Assembly (NCBI GenBank): GCA_039619475.1
Contig: CM077115.1
Span: 140,194,172 to 140,258,171 of the forward strand
Length of the DNA: 64,000 bases
Direction of reading: 5' to 3'
Source of the DNA: Icerya purchasi
Taxonomy: Eukaryota; Arthropoda; Insecta; Hemiptera; Monophlebidae
The notes below the pieces were generated by a model that had not been told where the DNA came from, ran no database searches, and saw only the letters and a list, made by a program, of their open reading frames with translations. The translations under genes and the position numbers were made by a program. This document shows positions 11,939 to 22,400 of the stretch, in pieces (the stretch's first letter is position 1; every line of letters starts with the position of its first letter).

Positions 11939-13607
11939 ATATATCGTCATATATTAAAAATTCTATGGACAGGCCGCATTACAAACTGAGAAGTCTTAAA
12001 TAGAATGCCAAAAGAAAGAGATTTATTACTGACTATTCAAGAACGCAAGCTAAACTACTGCGGTCATATTCATCGTAATGAAAAGTATCACTCACTGCAG
12101 CTGGTGTTGTACGAAAAAATTTGTTGGTAAAAGAAGCGTCGGTAGAAGAAAGCTAAAGTGGAGAGCAGTCCTACTTCGATGGTGATAATGCTGCCATTGA
12201 CAATGTGAAATCGCCAAACTTCGGTCGGAGATGGCTTACATAAGAAAAAGAAGAAATACAGGGGACGACAGCATAACTTCCTTTTTTAAAATGCGCCACT
12301 TTTTTTCTACTAGATTTTTTAAAGAAATAATAACAGAAAATCGAAATACATACTCTAGGTCCCATTGGCAATATGTATGCTTCTTCCCTTGCGGTTTTAT
12401 TTCGATTTTCTTTAATTATATTTTTTTTAAATTTAGTAGAAAAAAAATGGCGCATTTTAAAAAAGGAAGTTATGCTGCCGCACCCTGTATATATATACGT
12501 TCTTACGCAGTCTGTGTACATGGGGGGGGAGAAGGGATGTATACTATGACGTTTTGTTAACATGACAGTGTGCACTGTGATTGGTTTCGAGTGAGTTGTG
12601 CGTGCGTACAAACGTGTTTTTTTAATGATGGAAGACCGTTCAGGACCAGCGATGGTATGTGAAAATCGGAACTTTTCGTGGTTGTACACCTACAGAAATT
12701 CATTCTGCATTTAAAGAAGCGTATGCCAGTGGCACTGTGGACTGTACCAATATTTTCCGCTAGGCAAAGAAATTTAAAGAAGACTGTTGGTTGAGAATGC
12801 GCCTCGTACTTGGTCGTCCAAGAACTTTGCGTGACAATACAAACATCGCTACAGCGGCAACACTAATCGATGAATGATGTGAGAAGAGATAGGTCATACA
12901 GCTGGTATCGAAAACCTGTCGGCCACCAGCACCAAAAATTGCCCTCATGAAAATGATGAAATTCGAGCAATTTTTGCGAAATACGGCTGTGAATTGTTAC
13001 TACATCCACCCTATTTGCTGGATATGGCTCCTTGTGATTGTGGCCTGTTCTGGAAACTCAAGAGCCGATGCGAGGAATCTGTTTTCCAGATTTAGAGGTC
13101 TTAAATAGTGCTGCGACCCGACGGATTTGTGAATTAACCTTCAAATGCCTTCTAGACGGCATCCAGAACCTCCTCCGACGCTGGGAACGTATCATTGTGG
13201 AGGAGGCTTTTTATATTGAAAGATTATAATATTTATATGACTTTGTCAAATAATTTTTTTTTTTTGTATGGACATGTGTACATTATTTTTGAAGTGCCCT
13301 ACGCATATATATGTATATGTTATATAGCTGGATTCTAAAAGTGAAAAATAATTCGGATTAATTTGGAAGTATTCATTTTTATTCAGCTGCGTTTTTCGAC
13401 TGATGGTTTAATTTTGTTTTATGTCTAGGTATTGGTATTCCAGTTCAGAATCACGTCGATAACAACAGCGCTTTTGTTATTCAAAAAAGGCCTTTGTCAA
13501 CTAGCAGCGATATAGGTAGAGAACCTGCTAAGAAGGATGTTCACGCAATAGATATTGAAGCCATGATCGCTTCACTAAGTTCGGACGGTTTAATTGATCC
13601 AAGTTAA
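1165..13607 (+). CDS. ZAD and C2H2 zinc-finger protein, spliced gene (main isoform)
   Basis: I join three exons: 1165-1479, 8263-8929 and 13429-13607. They total 1161 nt (386 residues plus stop), with phases 0 and 1 matching at both junctions. The protein begins with a ZAD-like domain (Cys5, Cys8, Cys53, Cys56), continues through a Ser/Pro-rich linker and a short Gln run, then has two C2H2 fingers (about residues 199-221 and 245-267, both C-x2-C-x12-H-x3-H) and an acidic low-complexity tail. ZAD domains are arthropod zinc-associated dimerisation domains found in C2H2 transcription regulators, so a nuclear DNA-binding role is inferred. Two fingers is few for this class. I do not recognise the specific gene. 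An acceptor-like CTTACAG just before the ATG (1147) suggests an upstream untranslated exon that I cannot place. Confidence 0.82.
1480..5739. other. First part of gene 1 intron 1, nothing recognised
   Basis: Both strands were read for domain-like translations and none was convincing. There are A/T homopolymers (for example a 21-base A run near 4067). The short open frames here match no family I know. Confidence 0.4.
5740..6727 (-). mobile_element. Decayed mariner transposase copy (mariner A)
   Basis: On the minus strand, the frame starting near 6727 has the mariner N-terminal helix-turn-helix pattern (RRCTIKFCVRLEK, then AAKTVAMLKEVY). Around 6400-6560 it is followed by a GRP-like linker and an IPKSLVH-type second helix-turn-helix in broken frames. 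Near 5940-6030 the catalytic block reads VLHDRN followed by YSPNLAWCD, the counterpart of the mariner HDN and SPDLAPCD motifs. Several stops and frameshifts break the frame, so the copy is dead. The terminal inverted repeats could not be placed. Confidence 0.75.
7137..7501. repeat. Hairpin-containing repeat bounded by (TA)n tracts
   Basis: Between TA tracts at about 7137-7151 and 7480-7501 lies a 19-bp inverted pair (AATTACAACGTAATTCTTA near 7157 and its near complement near 7362). Next come two GC-rich hairpins, CAAGGGGC/GCCCCTTG and GGCCA/TGGCC, around 7440-7475. A (GA)n tract follows. The layout suggests a non-autonomous mobile element, but no family is assigned. Confidence 0.5.
7545..7865. 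repeat. Dispersed hAT-like non-autonomous repeat, copy 1
   Basis: The CCGGGAAA-rich ends and an interior with GGAAATCGGGAAGATTTGGACC are shared with a second copy at 11146-11385. The right end GTGGGCACCGTG looks like a decayed form of the GGTGGCCACCCTG type of terminus seen inverted in the other copy. No open frame is present. Confidence 0.5.
8263..8929 (+). CDS. Gene 1 coding exon 2: linker and two C2H2 fingers
   Basis: The acceptor is TGTTTTACAG and the donor is GGAACAG/GTAAAC. The exon enters in phase 0 and leaves with one base of a split codon. It codes a Ser/Pro-rich acidic linker, a run of five glutamines and two C2H2 fingers whose metal ligands are all present. Reading through the donor reaches a stop at 9003-9005, so splicing is needed for either long isoform. 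Confidence 0.88.
9017..9096 (+). CDS. Gene 1 alternative last exon
   Basis: The acceptor TTATTTTCAG lies only 87 bases after the exon-2 donor. Joined in phase 1, it adds 26 residues rich in Ser, Val and Thr and ends at TGA 9094-9096, giving a 353-residue isoform. AATAAA follows at 9193-9198. The good acceptor, matching phase, open frame and poly(A) signal together support a short isoform that ends here. It could also be a chance acceptor in intron sequence. Confidence 0.5.
9193..9198 (+). terminator. Candidate poly(A) signal for the short isoform
   Basis: This canonical AATAAA lies about 100 bases after the stop codon of the alternative last exon. Confidence 0.45.
9312..9835 (+). mobile_element. 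5' fragment of a decayed mariner (mariner B)
   Basis: It begins with a mariner-like end (GGCTATTTAAAAAGTAATAA). From the ATG at 9497 it reads MEQNLEQRRYAVNFSVKY, then ETFQT and AAYGGDIMNR, the mariner N-terminal helix-turn-helix pattern. A later frame has DDAIVQEERQVTL, the linker region. The catalytic core is missing and there are stops, so this is a truncated remnant in gene 1 intron 2. Confidence 0.6.
11146..11385. repeat. Dispersed hAT-like non-autonomous repeat, copy 2
   Basis: The copy opens CAGGGTGGCCACCC, followed by a CCGGGAAA-type sequence, and shares its interior with the copy at 7545-7865. The CAGGG start suits hAT termini. The right end is worn and no target duplication could be read. 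Confidence 0.5.
11864..11943. repeat. Compound microsatellite (CT)n(AT)n
   Basis: About 25 bases of CT repeats run directly into more than 40 bases of AT repeats, followed by a GTATGTATAT tail. It sits in gene 1 intron 2. Confidence 0.9.
11950..12190 (+). mobile_element. Non-LTR retrotransposon C-terminal fragment
   Basis: The broken frame has ILWTGRITN, then QERKLNYCGHI and GRRKLKW, the post-polymerase tail typical of RTE-like reverse transcriptases (compare the units at 16930 and 33305). There are stops and a frameshift. Only about 80 codons remain. Confidence 0.65.
12259..12487. mobile_element. Palindromic MITE with arms of about 95 nt
   Basis: The left arm opens CAGGGGACGACAGCATAAC and the right end is its imperfect complement, closing TGCCGCACCCTG. 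The arms pair over roughly 95 nt with few mismatches and leave a short centre around 12360-12390. Flanking TA on both sides is compatible with a TA target duplication. No coding capacity; the long ORFs on both strands here are by-products of the palindrome. Confidence 0.75.
12500..13305 (+). mobile_element. Internally deleted mariner (mariner C)
   Basis: The start reads HSAFKEAYASGTVDC and GRPRTLRDN, an N-terminal mariner-like region. It then jumps to the third catalytic block, with YLLDMAPCDCGLFWKLKSR around 13010-13060, followed by the C-terminal RWERIIVEE and FYIERL near 13180-13226. The middle, with the first two catalytic aspartates, is missing or scrambled. The copy is dead and differs from mariner A, B and D. 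Confidence 0.7.
13429..13607 (+). CDS. Gene 1 main last exon
   Basis: The acceptor is TTTATGTCTAG. The two entering bases complete the codon split at 8929. The exon adds 58 residues with a basic KR-type patch and an acidic, Ile/Asp-rich end, then stops at TAA 13605-13607. The intron before it (8930-13428) is filled with mariner, MITE and LINE debris. Confidence 0.8.
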
Positions 13608-13837
13608 TTATGTACCCTGCTCTATTTAATAACTTCGTATTATTATTCCTAAAAACTATGTAGTATTTCTTAATTTTCTTGTAGTATACTATTAAACTAC
13701 GCTAATAATTTCCCTTCATCCTAATTACTGCAAACGAACAATTTATTTTTCTACGTTTCTCAACTTTTTTCTATAATAATTGCGACTTTTAATTCGTAAT
13801 TCTTTTTATTTTTACTACTATTGTAACTGTGCATCGA

Positions 13838-13843
13838 AATAAA
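13838..13843 (+). terminator. Candidate poly(A) signal for the main isoform
   Basis: A canonical AATAAA lies about 230 bases downstream of the main stop codon, in AT-rich sequence fitting a 3' UTR. Confidence 0.55.
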
Positions 13844-13997
13844 TGAAATTTTTTTCATGTACATTTTAATTTAATTAATCCACGGGCCTTTACTGTTACT
13901 GCATTGTGCAGTTTTATAAAAATCTTTCTTTTTGCATTAGTCTTCTGTATTTCCAGTTAAATTTTAAATTGAAAAAAATTTGAAATTGGTGGACGCT

Positions 13998-14040
13998 ATA
14001 TATATATATATATATTATATATATATATAGAGGGGGGGGG
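13998..14040. repeat. AT palindrome followed by a G run
   Basis: An alternating TA tract (TATATA...ATTATATATA) is followed by AGAGGGGGGGGGG. Simple sequence in the gene 1 downstream flank. Confidence 0.8.
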
Positions 14041-14594
14041 GGTGAAATTCATATAAGTGTGAGTCAGCAACTCAGTGTAGAGCTCGAGTCAAAAAATATA
14101 AAAAAAGACCGTCTTTATTTTAATTTTTTTTTTTTTTATGCAGAGTAATACATGAACGATTCAAAAGGTATTCAGAAAATTTTAAATGAACTTGGTAGAA
14201 TATTATTGATTAATACTAACCTGGATGATGAAATAGGTATATCAGTAAGAGAACAAAAGAAACAAAAGCAGTAAGAAAAGAATCGAAGGCTAGCTAATGC
14301 CTTCGATCATAAAGAATATTTCATAAACGTTTGCAGTTAAAATAACTGTAATGAACAATTTGATATTGGTGAAAGTATAAATGCTTCTCATTCTTAATGA
14401 CATTATCGTCGCCGTTATTAATGAAAGTAAACTAACCCTCAAAAATAATAACAACAGTAATATACTAAACATTTAGGTTTAAAGAAATTTTTTACATCAT
14501 CTCCCACTCTCGCGCAGTTGAAAAGCAGCCCTTGGGCTTGCACTAATGTAGATGTTTCAAGAAGTACATAGTTTTCTTATTGTTTACAAACATA

Positions 14595-15920
14595 CAAGGT
14601 CTGTTCAAAAAAGACTGAACATTCGTCATAAAATGTTTATTGTAATACTTAAAATTTTACACATGTTCGTCTCCTTCGAAGTACCCCGTTGCTTGCTATG
14701 CACCGGTCCCATCGTTTTTTCCACTATTCGTATGCTCCCTGGAACTCGTTTGGTGTGATGTTTCGTAGCTGTGTTTGCGATTTCTCTTGAATTTCTTCTA
14801 CACTTTGAAAACGACGTCCTTTCAAGGTGGAGTTAAGTTTCAGAAATAGGAAAAAGTCTGCTGGAGCCATATCTGAAGAGTAGGGTGGAAGAACGGCTGT
14901 TCAATTATTGGCCAAAAGTTGACCACTAAGCAGAGACGAATAACTTGGCGCGTTGTCATGCTACAGAATCCAGTTCTTGTTTTCCCACAGTTCAGGCTTC
15001 TTCCGTCGCACATCTTCCCATAAACGCTTTAAAACTTCCGCGTAGAATTCCTTGTTACCAACTGTCTGACCTTGTGGTACGAATTCTTGATCTGCAACTC
15101 CACCACAGTCAAAGAAAACAATCAACGTGGACTTGATGTTTGAGCGACTCATGCGTGGTTTCTTCTCGACGTGGCGAATGTTGACCAACCTATTGTGACG
15201 ATTGTACCTTCGTTTCCACGTCATATCCGTAAATCCAAGTTTCGTCATCTGTGATGCATAAAGTTTTTGTCGCTGTTAGCACGATGAAGCAGTTCTTGGC
15301 TAATGTTGACACAGTTTTTTTTTTTTTTTTGCTCGCTTGTGAGCAGTCGTGACACCATTTTTGCTGAGACACAATACATGCCAAGTTTTTCTGTCCAAAT
15401 TTCGTGGTATCGCCTAATGCGGATCCCGACTTTTGCAACCCCCTGCACAGTTAAACGACGATTTCCACAAATCACAGATTGAACGGCATCAGCGTTTTCA
15501 TCATTTGTTGACGTCGAGGGTCATCCTGATGTTGCATTTTCGTCGGTCGATGATCTGCCTGATTTGAAATGTGTAAACAACTCGTAATACTGTGTATGGC
15601 TCATACAGTTCTCCTTGTGAGCTTGCGGAAGCAATGGCCATGTTTCAGAAAAAGATTTGCCGATGTTGAAGCAAAATTTAATGTTACAACGGTGCTCCAC
15701 AAACTCCTTCATTTCTGCTTTCTCACTACTTCACAGAGTGCTGACTACACGTGTTCACTTGATCGCTCTATTCACTAACTTATTAAACTACCGTAATGCG
15801 GCAAGCGCTTTAATTCTCTTCGAAAGAATGTCACAACGTGTAGCATGACGCTCGAATTTAAATTTTACACCGTTCGGACGCAATTTCAAAAGTTCAGTTT
15901 TTTTTTTTGAGCAGACTCTA
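14595..15920 (-). mobile_element. Full-length but inactivated mariner (mariner D)
   Basis: TA target sites flank both ends (14593-14594 and 15921-15922). The terminal inverted repeats match well: CAAGGTCTGTTCAAAAAAG on the left and, read inward from the right, TAGAGTCTGCTCAAAAAAA. The 1326-bp length is normal for mariner. The minus-strand transposase begins at 15712 with the helix-turn-helix (HRCNIKFCFNIGKSF). It includes the DETWIY first catalytic block near 15240, HDNAPSYS at about 14945 and YSSDMAPADFFLF near 14860. Stops interrupt it, one of them directly before HDNA, and frames shift in the linker. It cannot make transposase but could be mobilised in trans. Confidence 0.92.
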
Positions 15921-16339
15921 TAGGCGCCTTATGTTCTTTAAAGTTCACCTACTTGAATGTACTTTACCACTCTACTGCTGTGCATTGGCCGACCGTTCAT
16001 CTGAAACTAACTATTGGCCTTACTAGCTAACAGAACGTTTCGTAGCAGTCGATAACACTGGCCTGCAACGAAATCCTCCTTTAAATAAAAATATGATGAA
16101 TACGAAGAGTTTAACGTGCTGAATCCAGATTTGTTTTCCATTTTTTGCCATCACGTATATATTTATTTGAAATGTTGTTTTTTTAATAGTTCAAAATTAC
16201 ATATATGTTTTGTCTGTCGTTCTGCATTAACGGTGCTTTACTCGGTTCAGCTTGTATTTATACACACAAAAACGACTCGCACTGATAGAAAGAGAGAGAA
16301 CGATATCAGCTGACGGGGTTTTAACACTTCAGTCAATCG

Positions 16340-16875
16340 AGTATTTCCTCTGCTTCTTCATCATTATATACAGACTTAACAAACTTCTTACGCAATCTGA
16401 TTTGAATGACCTTGTTCGTGATTTAGGACTCTCAAAATCTAAGGGGCTCAACTTCTCGGATCAAGATTACACCAGTAGAATTTGTTAGATAAAAATATGA
16501 AGGTTCCATATTTTCGTAACAGACAAGAAGATTTTATGAGTTATTTCACCAAAGAGGGTGACTTGGTATTTTGTAATGATGCTAAAGGACTTCTACAAGA
16601 AATGGGTTTTCCCGAAGGATCGGAGGAATGGCGACTTTTTATTGAGATTCGTCCAAAATCAGTTTAAAAGCTGTATTACTTCACAATGGCAATAAATATC
16701 CTTCAATTCTCCTAGCACATGCAACAAACATGAAAGTAAATTATGGAAATATGAAGTTGTTATTGGAAAAAATTCAATACTCACAGTACACGTGGAACAT
16801 CCGTGCTGATCTAACAGTTTTAGCAATGTTAACTGGACAGCGAGGAGGATACAGAAAATTCTGTTATTTTTTATG
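16340..16875 (+). pseudogene. Broken copy of an unidentified repeated protein family, N-terminal half
   Basis: In interrupted frames it reads LTQSDLNDLVRDLGLSKSK, AQLLGSRL, DLVFCNDAKGLLQEMGF, EEWRLFIEI, KAVLLHNGNKYPSI, MKLLLEKIQYSQYTWNI and GQRGGYRKFCYFLCE. I remember proteins with this motif order as high-copy predicted genes in arthropod assemblies, but I know of no assigned function. The two stops in this part and the intervening LINE show that it is dead. The rest resumes at 17625. Confidence 0.6.
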
Positions 16876-16929
16876 TGAGTGAGATAGTTGCATAAGAGAT
16901 AAGCACTTCTTGTGTCTTACGCATGACTG

Positions 16930-17430
16930 CGCGTAGACGATCCTTGGTATTTCAAATTTTCAAATTTTTCGCCCTTCTGCAGCCCTCATTAGATTTTCCA
17001 CTGATTTTATCCCAGTCCATTGATGTATGTTACTTAACCATGACATCTTCCTTCTCCCTGGACCTCTTCGACCTTCAATTTGTCCTTGTATGATCAGTTT
17101 TAATAATTTGTATTTCTTTCCTCGTATAACGTGTGCGAAGTATTTTATCTTGCGTTTCTGTATTGTTTCGACTACATTTCGTTCAGTCTTGGCTAATTGC
17201 AATACTTTTCTGTTGCTTAACTTCCACGTCCATGGGATGCGTAACATTCTTCTGTGGAACCACATCTCACAAGCTTTCAAATGATTAATCATTTTAGCTG
17301 TGTATGTTATCGTTTCCGCACCATATAACAAAACTAAATACACGTAGCATATGAGCATCCTTTGCCTGGTTTTCAAATTAATCGAACGATTCATCAATAA
17401 ATTTCCCAGCTTCTTCAGAGTTGTTTTAGC
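16930..17430 (-). mobile_element. RTE-like LINE 3' fragment inserted into the unidentified gene copy
   Basis: The minus frame 17397-16960 reads QRMLICYVYLVLLYGAET, EMWFHRRMLRIPWTWK, RKIKYFAHVIRGKKY and GRRGPGRRKMSWL, the thumb and tail of an RTE-like reverse transcriptase. It splits the surrounding + strand family copy, so it inserted later. Confidence 0.75.
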
Positions 17431-17624
17431 ACTACGTAGTGAAAAATTGGCTAAGAAGAACGAGTTTGATGGCTGGAGTCAAGAATGTAAAAGAAGAACC
17501 TCCATGATTATGGAGTACGTCACTCCGAAACATGTCGGCTATTTTTAATATTTTTAAAATATAATTTCTGTAATACACGTTTTTTATAATATTCTTAATA
17601 AAGAACCTTTATTTCAAAGTGAAT

Positions 17625-17906
17625 ACATTTTTTTACCGCCACTCCGTATAAAGTTAGGTCTTATGAAAAATTTCGTAAAAGCCATGAACAGAGATGGTGA
17701 TGGCTTTCAATACTTCAAAACCAAATTCCCTCGGATCAGCAATTTGAACTTGAAAGAAGGAATTGTGTAGGTCCCCAAATACGAGAGCTAATGAAGAGAG
17801 GCGCTACAACGGGAAATGGTTAAAAGCAATGCTTGCCGATTTTTTTTGGTCGGTTCGTCGCGAAACTCTGATAGAAAATATGGAAAGGAAGAAAACTCCA
17901 AAGTGA
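17625..17906 (+). pseudogene. Broken copy of the unidentified repeated protein family, C-terminal half
   Basis: The frame reads LPPLRIKLGLMKNFVKAM, then FQYFKTKFPRISNLNLKEGI and GPQIRELMKR. A shifted frame reads EERRYNGKWLKAMLADFFW followed by SVRRE, with a stop at 17904-17906. The order agrees with the C-terminal part of the family seen at 16340. The stretch that normally separates these blocks is deleted. Confidence 0.6.
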
Positions 17907-17909
17907 AAT

Positions 17910-18690
17910 AGTATTATTAACAGCAAGTAATTAGATTATATAATGGTTTTTGATGTTTTGTAACAAATTTTATCTAATATTGTATCAGTTATAAAATATA
18001 TAATTTAAATTTGAAGCAAAAAAAAAAAGAGTTTTATTGAAAAATTACATTAAAAAAAATGTATACGTGATTTATAATTTCTTATACTATATTTCTATTC
18101 AATAATATTAAATTTGTAATAATTATGCATAAAAATCAGAGGGAGAGAAAATTTTTTTTTTTTTGCAAATCAGTGTAATTAGTGTTTTACAAAGGTGGAG
18201 GAGGATGACTGAGTTGAATCATGTTCTGGAATCGGGATGGACTGAAAAACTGTATCATCAATTATGGTGCCTCGGTATATTGACCTTAAATTGGTATCAA
18301 TTACCAGTTGACCTAACAGCGTGAAGATTTTGATGGGTTCGAATATGAGGACTATGGTATTTAAGTGCTTCATTATCGCGAATAAGCTAGTTTACAAATT
18401 TGAATTCTTATATGTTAAACGTACAATTAACGTAGCTTATGCACATTCATCCGTATCTGGTAGATTGTAAACTGGTTGAAGCGGGAAAGGATGTTGTCGG
18501 TCAGTTTGTAAATGATAAATAATTCTGTAAATATTGACAATTACATCAAACTGCTGATAGTGTCTGTGCAATCAACACGATTGACGCTGAATCAAGGAAC
18601 TGCTCTTTCTTTGTTCTGCCGGACAAAACGTTTATTCAGGAAACACCGCGTGCATTCTGCTATATTGTTCAGTAAGAGGAACATATATTC
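17910..18690. other. AT-rich interval, nothing recognised
   Basis: Both strands contain only short open frames without recognisable motifs, and A/T homopolymers near 18020 and 18150. Confidence 0.4.
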
Positions 18691-18699
18691 AAACAAAAC

Positions 18700-19440
18700 A
18701 TGATATCAGGATCACAAGAAAAGTAATTAGAAGGGGGTGAAAAGGACAAAATGGAGCGGATGTAGATGAAAACCGTAAAAATCACGCAAAAAGGAGGCTA
18801 TGGTTAGAGCGAAGGCGACAAATAGCGGAGACTGTAGGGCGTTTAAGGTAAAGGAAATCAAGACGCCATGGACGAGGAGGAGTAAGAGATGACTGAATAG
18901 AGAGGTAAAAGGAGGCAGGATTAGAAAATGAAGAAGAATAGGAGTTGAGCCATAACTTGGAATGAGAAATTGAGGAAAGAAGAGCAACATTCTGGGCTGA
19001 AAATGGAAGAGCGGGCTAAGGAATTCACCATTTCGTTACCCAAATGGCCAGGAATCTTGGATCATAGATGAGGGAGCGTGTAAGAAGTATTACATAATCA
19101 GAAGAGGGAGTAGGAAGAAGAGATTGAATAGCTTGCGGAACACTTTTAGGATCCGAGATTATGAGTACTTTATGGAAAATCAGTGATGAAGAAACAAAAA
19201 GAACGGTGCGTAGAATAGCAGTAGATTCCGCATAGAAAATTGTGTAAATAGAGGGAAAGGTTTAAGGATTCAGAATAAATGAAGGCGAGACAAAAAAAGG
19301 CAGAACCAACTCCGCTTGGCCTATTGGAACCGTCAGTATAGATAGCGGTGTGTGTAGGTAATAGAAAAGCTAAGGCATTGGAGAATTCAACTTTGGCGAC
19401 ATGTTGAGGAATCGGAATCGTTTGTATATTATTCTGAAAA
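18700..19440 (-). mobile_element. I/jockey-like LINE fragment: RNase H and tail
   Basis: Minus-strand frames read IYTDGSNRPSGVGSAFF near 19335-19275 (the RNase H DG motif), then ILRTVLFVSSSLIFHKVL and an SDPKS block. Further on is ATW-like PRFLAIWVTKW near 19060. The tail resembles that of the elements at 45.8-48.0 and 54.1-56.5 kb. It is frame-broken throughout. Confidence 0.65.
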
Positions 19441-22400
19441 CAATGATATAAAACTTGGGGGGGGGGTCTTAGTTCTGGCTTTGTACAGAAACATTTGCGG
19501 GGACATATGTTTACAGGAACTTTTTATTCGGCATGAAATTTTTTGTTGAAACTTTTAGCTTAGGCTTTTCCTGTATATGTTAATACCATATGTATTTATA
19601 TTAAAACTCGGTGCTTCGTGCTTCTTAAGGGGCTCCTTCCGTCAATGTATAATAAAATTTTCTGAAAAACGAGTTGTGTTTTTATTACTAAAAGAAAAAA
19701 ACAGAAAAATTAATTTATGGTGGGCTTAGCAATTTATTTCAAAACATAAAAGAAACGCTTTTTCGTAACGTTTTTTTTTATATTGCTCCTAATGTAAATA
19801 TGACAACATTAATTGTGTAGGCCTTAAAAAAGATATACCCAATCAGTAATGAAAAAAAATAAAATTTTAATACCACTTACACAATTGGGTACAAGAATGA
19901 CAATGAAAAGGAAAAAGAAAGGTGAAAAATTAAAAATTATCTTTTATAAAGGGAGATAATGTAAACTAAAACAATTTAGAGCAAGGTAGGAGTATTACAA
20001 GCAAAGCCGACTACCGATCACCCTCGTGTGATGTTAATCCATGTCTCAAAAATTAGGCGTTAATTGAGGGTGTGTTTCTCATAGGGGTACATATTAAACT
20101 ACTGAAAATAGTTTTAAAATCATATATGAAATGACTAAAAATTGCGAAAAAGTTAAAATTACGCACCTATTTATTTATTTTTATAGTTCCGTTTCTACAC
20201 GAAGTTATTTACACATGAAATTATTAATATTAGTTTGTTGAAGAGGTATTCCATTGTCTAATAATCGTTCATAACAACTTACAGTATTTTTGATCGCCCT
20301 GGTTATGTGAGTGTTCCGTTCAATATCTATTTTGTATAACATCGTAAAATGTATTATCGAAAAGCTTTTTTTAAATCTTGCTCTTATTAAAAACTTACGT
20401 CAGAGCTAAAGTTCCAGATTCATTATCATACTTTTTATTTTCCATTTTCTTCTGATATTTTTATTTCATCTTCAATTAATACGAGATCTATATCATCGAA
20501 TAACTGGCTACAGAGCGTATCTAGACTAAAACTTCAAGTTTAGGGACGATATTTTTATGTATATACGTACATGTATTATTACAAAATTTGTTTATGATTA
20601 GTGTACCAAAACTTTACAGCTAAAAAAAAAAAAAAAACTACAGATATAAGTATGTAGAAAAATTGAACTAAATTTATAAAAATATTCTTTACATAACACT
20701 TGTAAAATACATTATCGCATTGCAACGTCACACCAAAACAAAATTTTGACAAACTTTTCTTAAGGTTTTTTTTTTTAAATTTTTGACAATTAAACTTCCG
20801 ATTCGTGATAGTTCGAACTTCACAACAAAACTTTCCTGAAAAAAATATACATATATATATTTCTGGTTGTCGGTTATAAAAAGAAAAATCAAGAATGAAA
20901 TGTCCTTGCCATCAACCTTACAGTAGGTACACAATTTTATTACAATAAAATATTTTTTATTGCAACAGCTGCCATCACTATTTCCCCATTTTTAAATTAA
21001 TAATAGGAATTGCACAAATATTTATCAAGTTTTATAGATAATTAAAAAATATACGTATAAAGAGTTTTAAAAATTTCGAGTAACATATGAAAGCTAAATA
21101 AATTACGCATTATAAAGAACAGAAATTAATTTTGATGCATTATTAAACAAACATGTATTGATTGTGATAAAACAATTTAGTTATCAAAAAATATGTAATC
21201 AGAAAAAATTGCAAAAAAAAAAACGAACAACTTAATGAATAAAAAATATTTCCGATATTTTTACTTCCTTTTTTTTTAGGCATTAATTAAAAGAGCCAAC
21301 TAGTCTTTAAGCCGAATCACTGTGTTTATAATTCCAATTATGCGGTGGTCCGCAAAAAGCCATAAGGCGTTGTCGAGTTTAGAAAAATAATAATTAATTT
21401 TTCATTTGTAAAATAAATGTCACTTTTTTCACGATTTTAAAGTCATAAGTGATTTTGAAGTAAACGACCTTTAACTCGGGTTGATCCATCTTTTCATGCG
21501 CGTGTCCATATTAAATCAAATTATAAGATTATTAAATAATTCTGATTAAATTTGAAATTAATTATCTGGTTGCACACTTAACTTTATCATTTAATTTAAA
21601 TTTAATTTCACTGAAATTGTGAATAGAAAATAAAGTAATAATTTATTCAAACATAATTGCACAACTTTAACTTTTTTCTTGAGAATATTCAAAGTGAACA
21701 GAATTTTTACTCCGATAAGTTTTTATTAACTTGCAAAATTCAAAAACGTGCCTCCGCAATAACGACGTCTAATAAATACAAGCAACAGAGTCACAGGTAA
21801 TAATGTAACTTACGCCGGCAAAGGTAAATTGTAATACTTTTACAGAGATAAGAAGTCGATATAATAATCGTAATAAAGAATCATCATAACCTGACGACAC
21901 TGAAAAAAAAAAAAAATAGAATACTAACAACATCGGTAATAATATTACAGATAGATCGCCGCTATCTTAAATGTATAATGATAATTTTAACTTCATTAAT
22001 TTTAAAGTAATAATGGAAAAGAGGAATAAAACAAGTACTAAAAATATATAGTAGGTTGTTATCGCAACAAAATTACAGAAATAAAACGAATGAGACGCAT
22101 TAACATAACATAGTTCTCTATACACATGTATGTGTATTATTATAAAACATTTATTTATTTATAAATAGTGTACTAAAGCCTTGCGCCTAATCATTATCTA
22201 TACAAAATTTGAACAGACTACGATGGAAACAAAAGAAAACAAAAAAATATAGCATTCATTTTAACCGGTAGCATATTATAGCTAACGACTATTTGTGGTA
22301 TGAACTCTATCCACTGTTTTTGGAAAGCGCTTCATTACCATGTGGTATGGTTTAAAGTTTATGGATAATCTTCATTGCAGCGGAGGCATCTCTCTGATTG

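Noticed and set aside
12171..12689. A 172-codon minus-strand open frame overlapping a 109-codon + strand frame with mirrored peptides
   Set aside because: Both arise from the palindromic MITE at 12259-12487; the peptides mirror each other because the arms are complementary.
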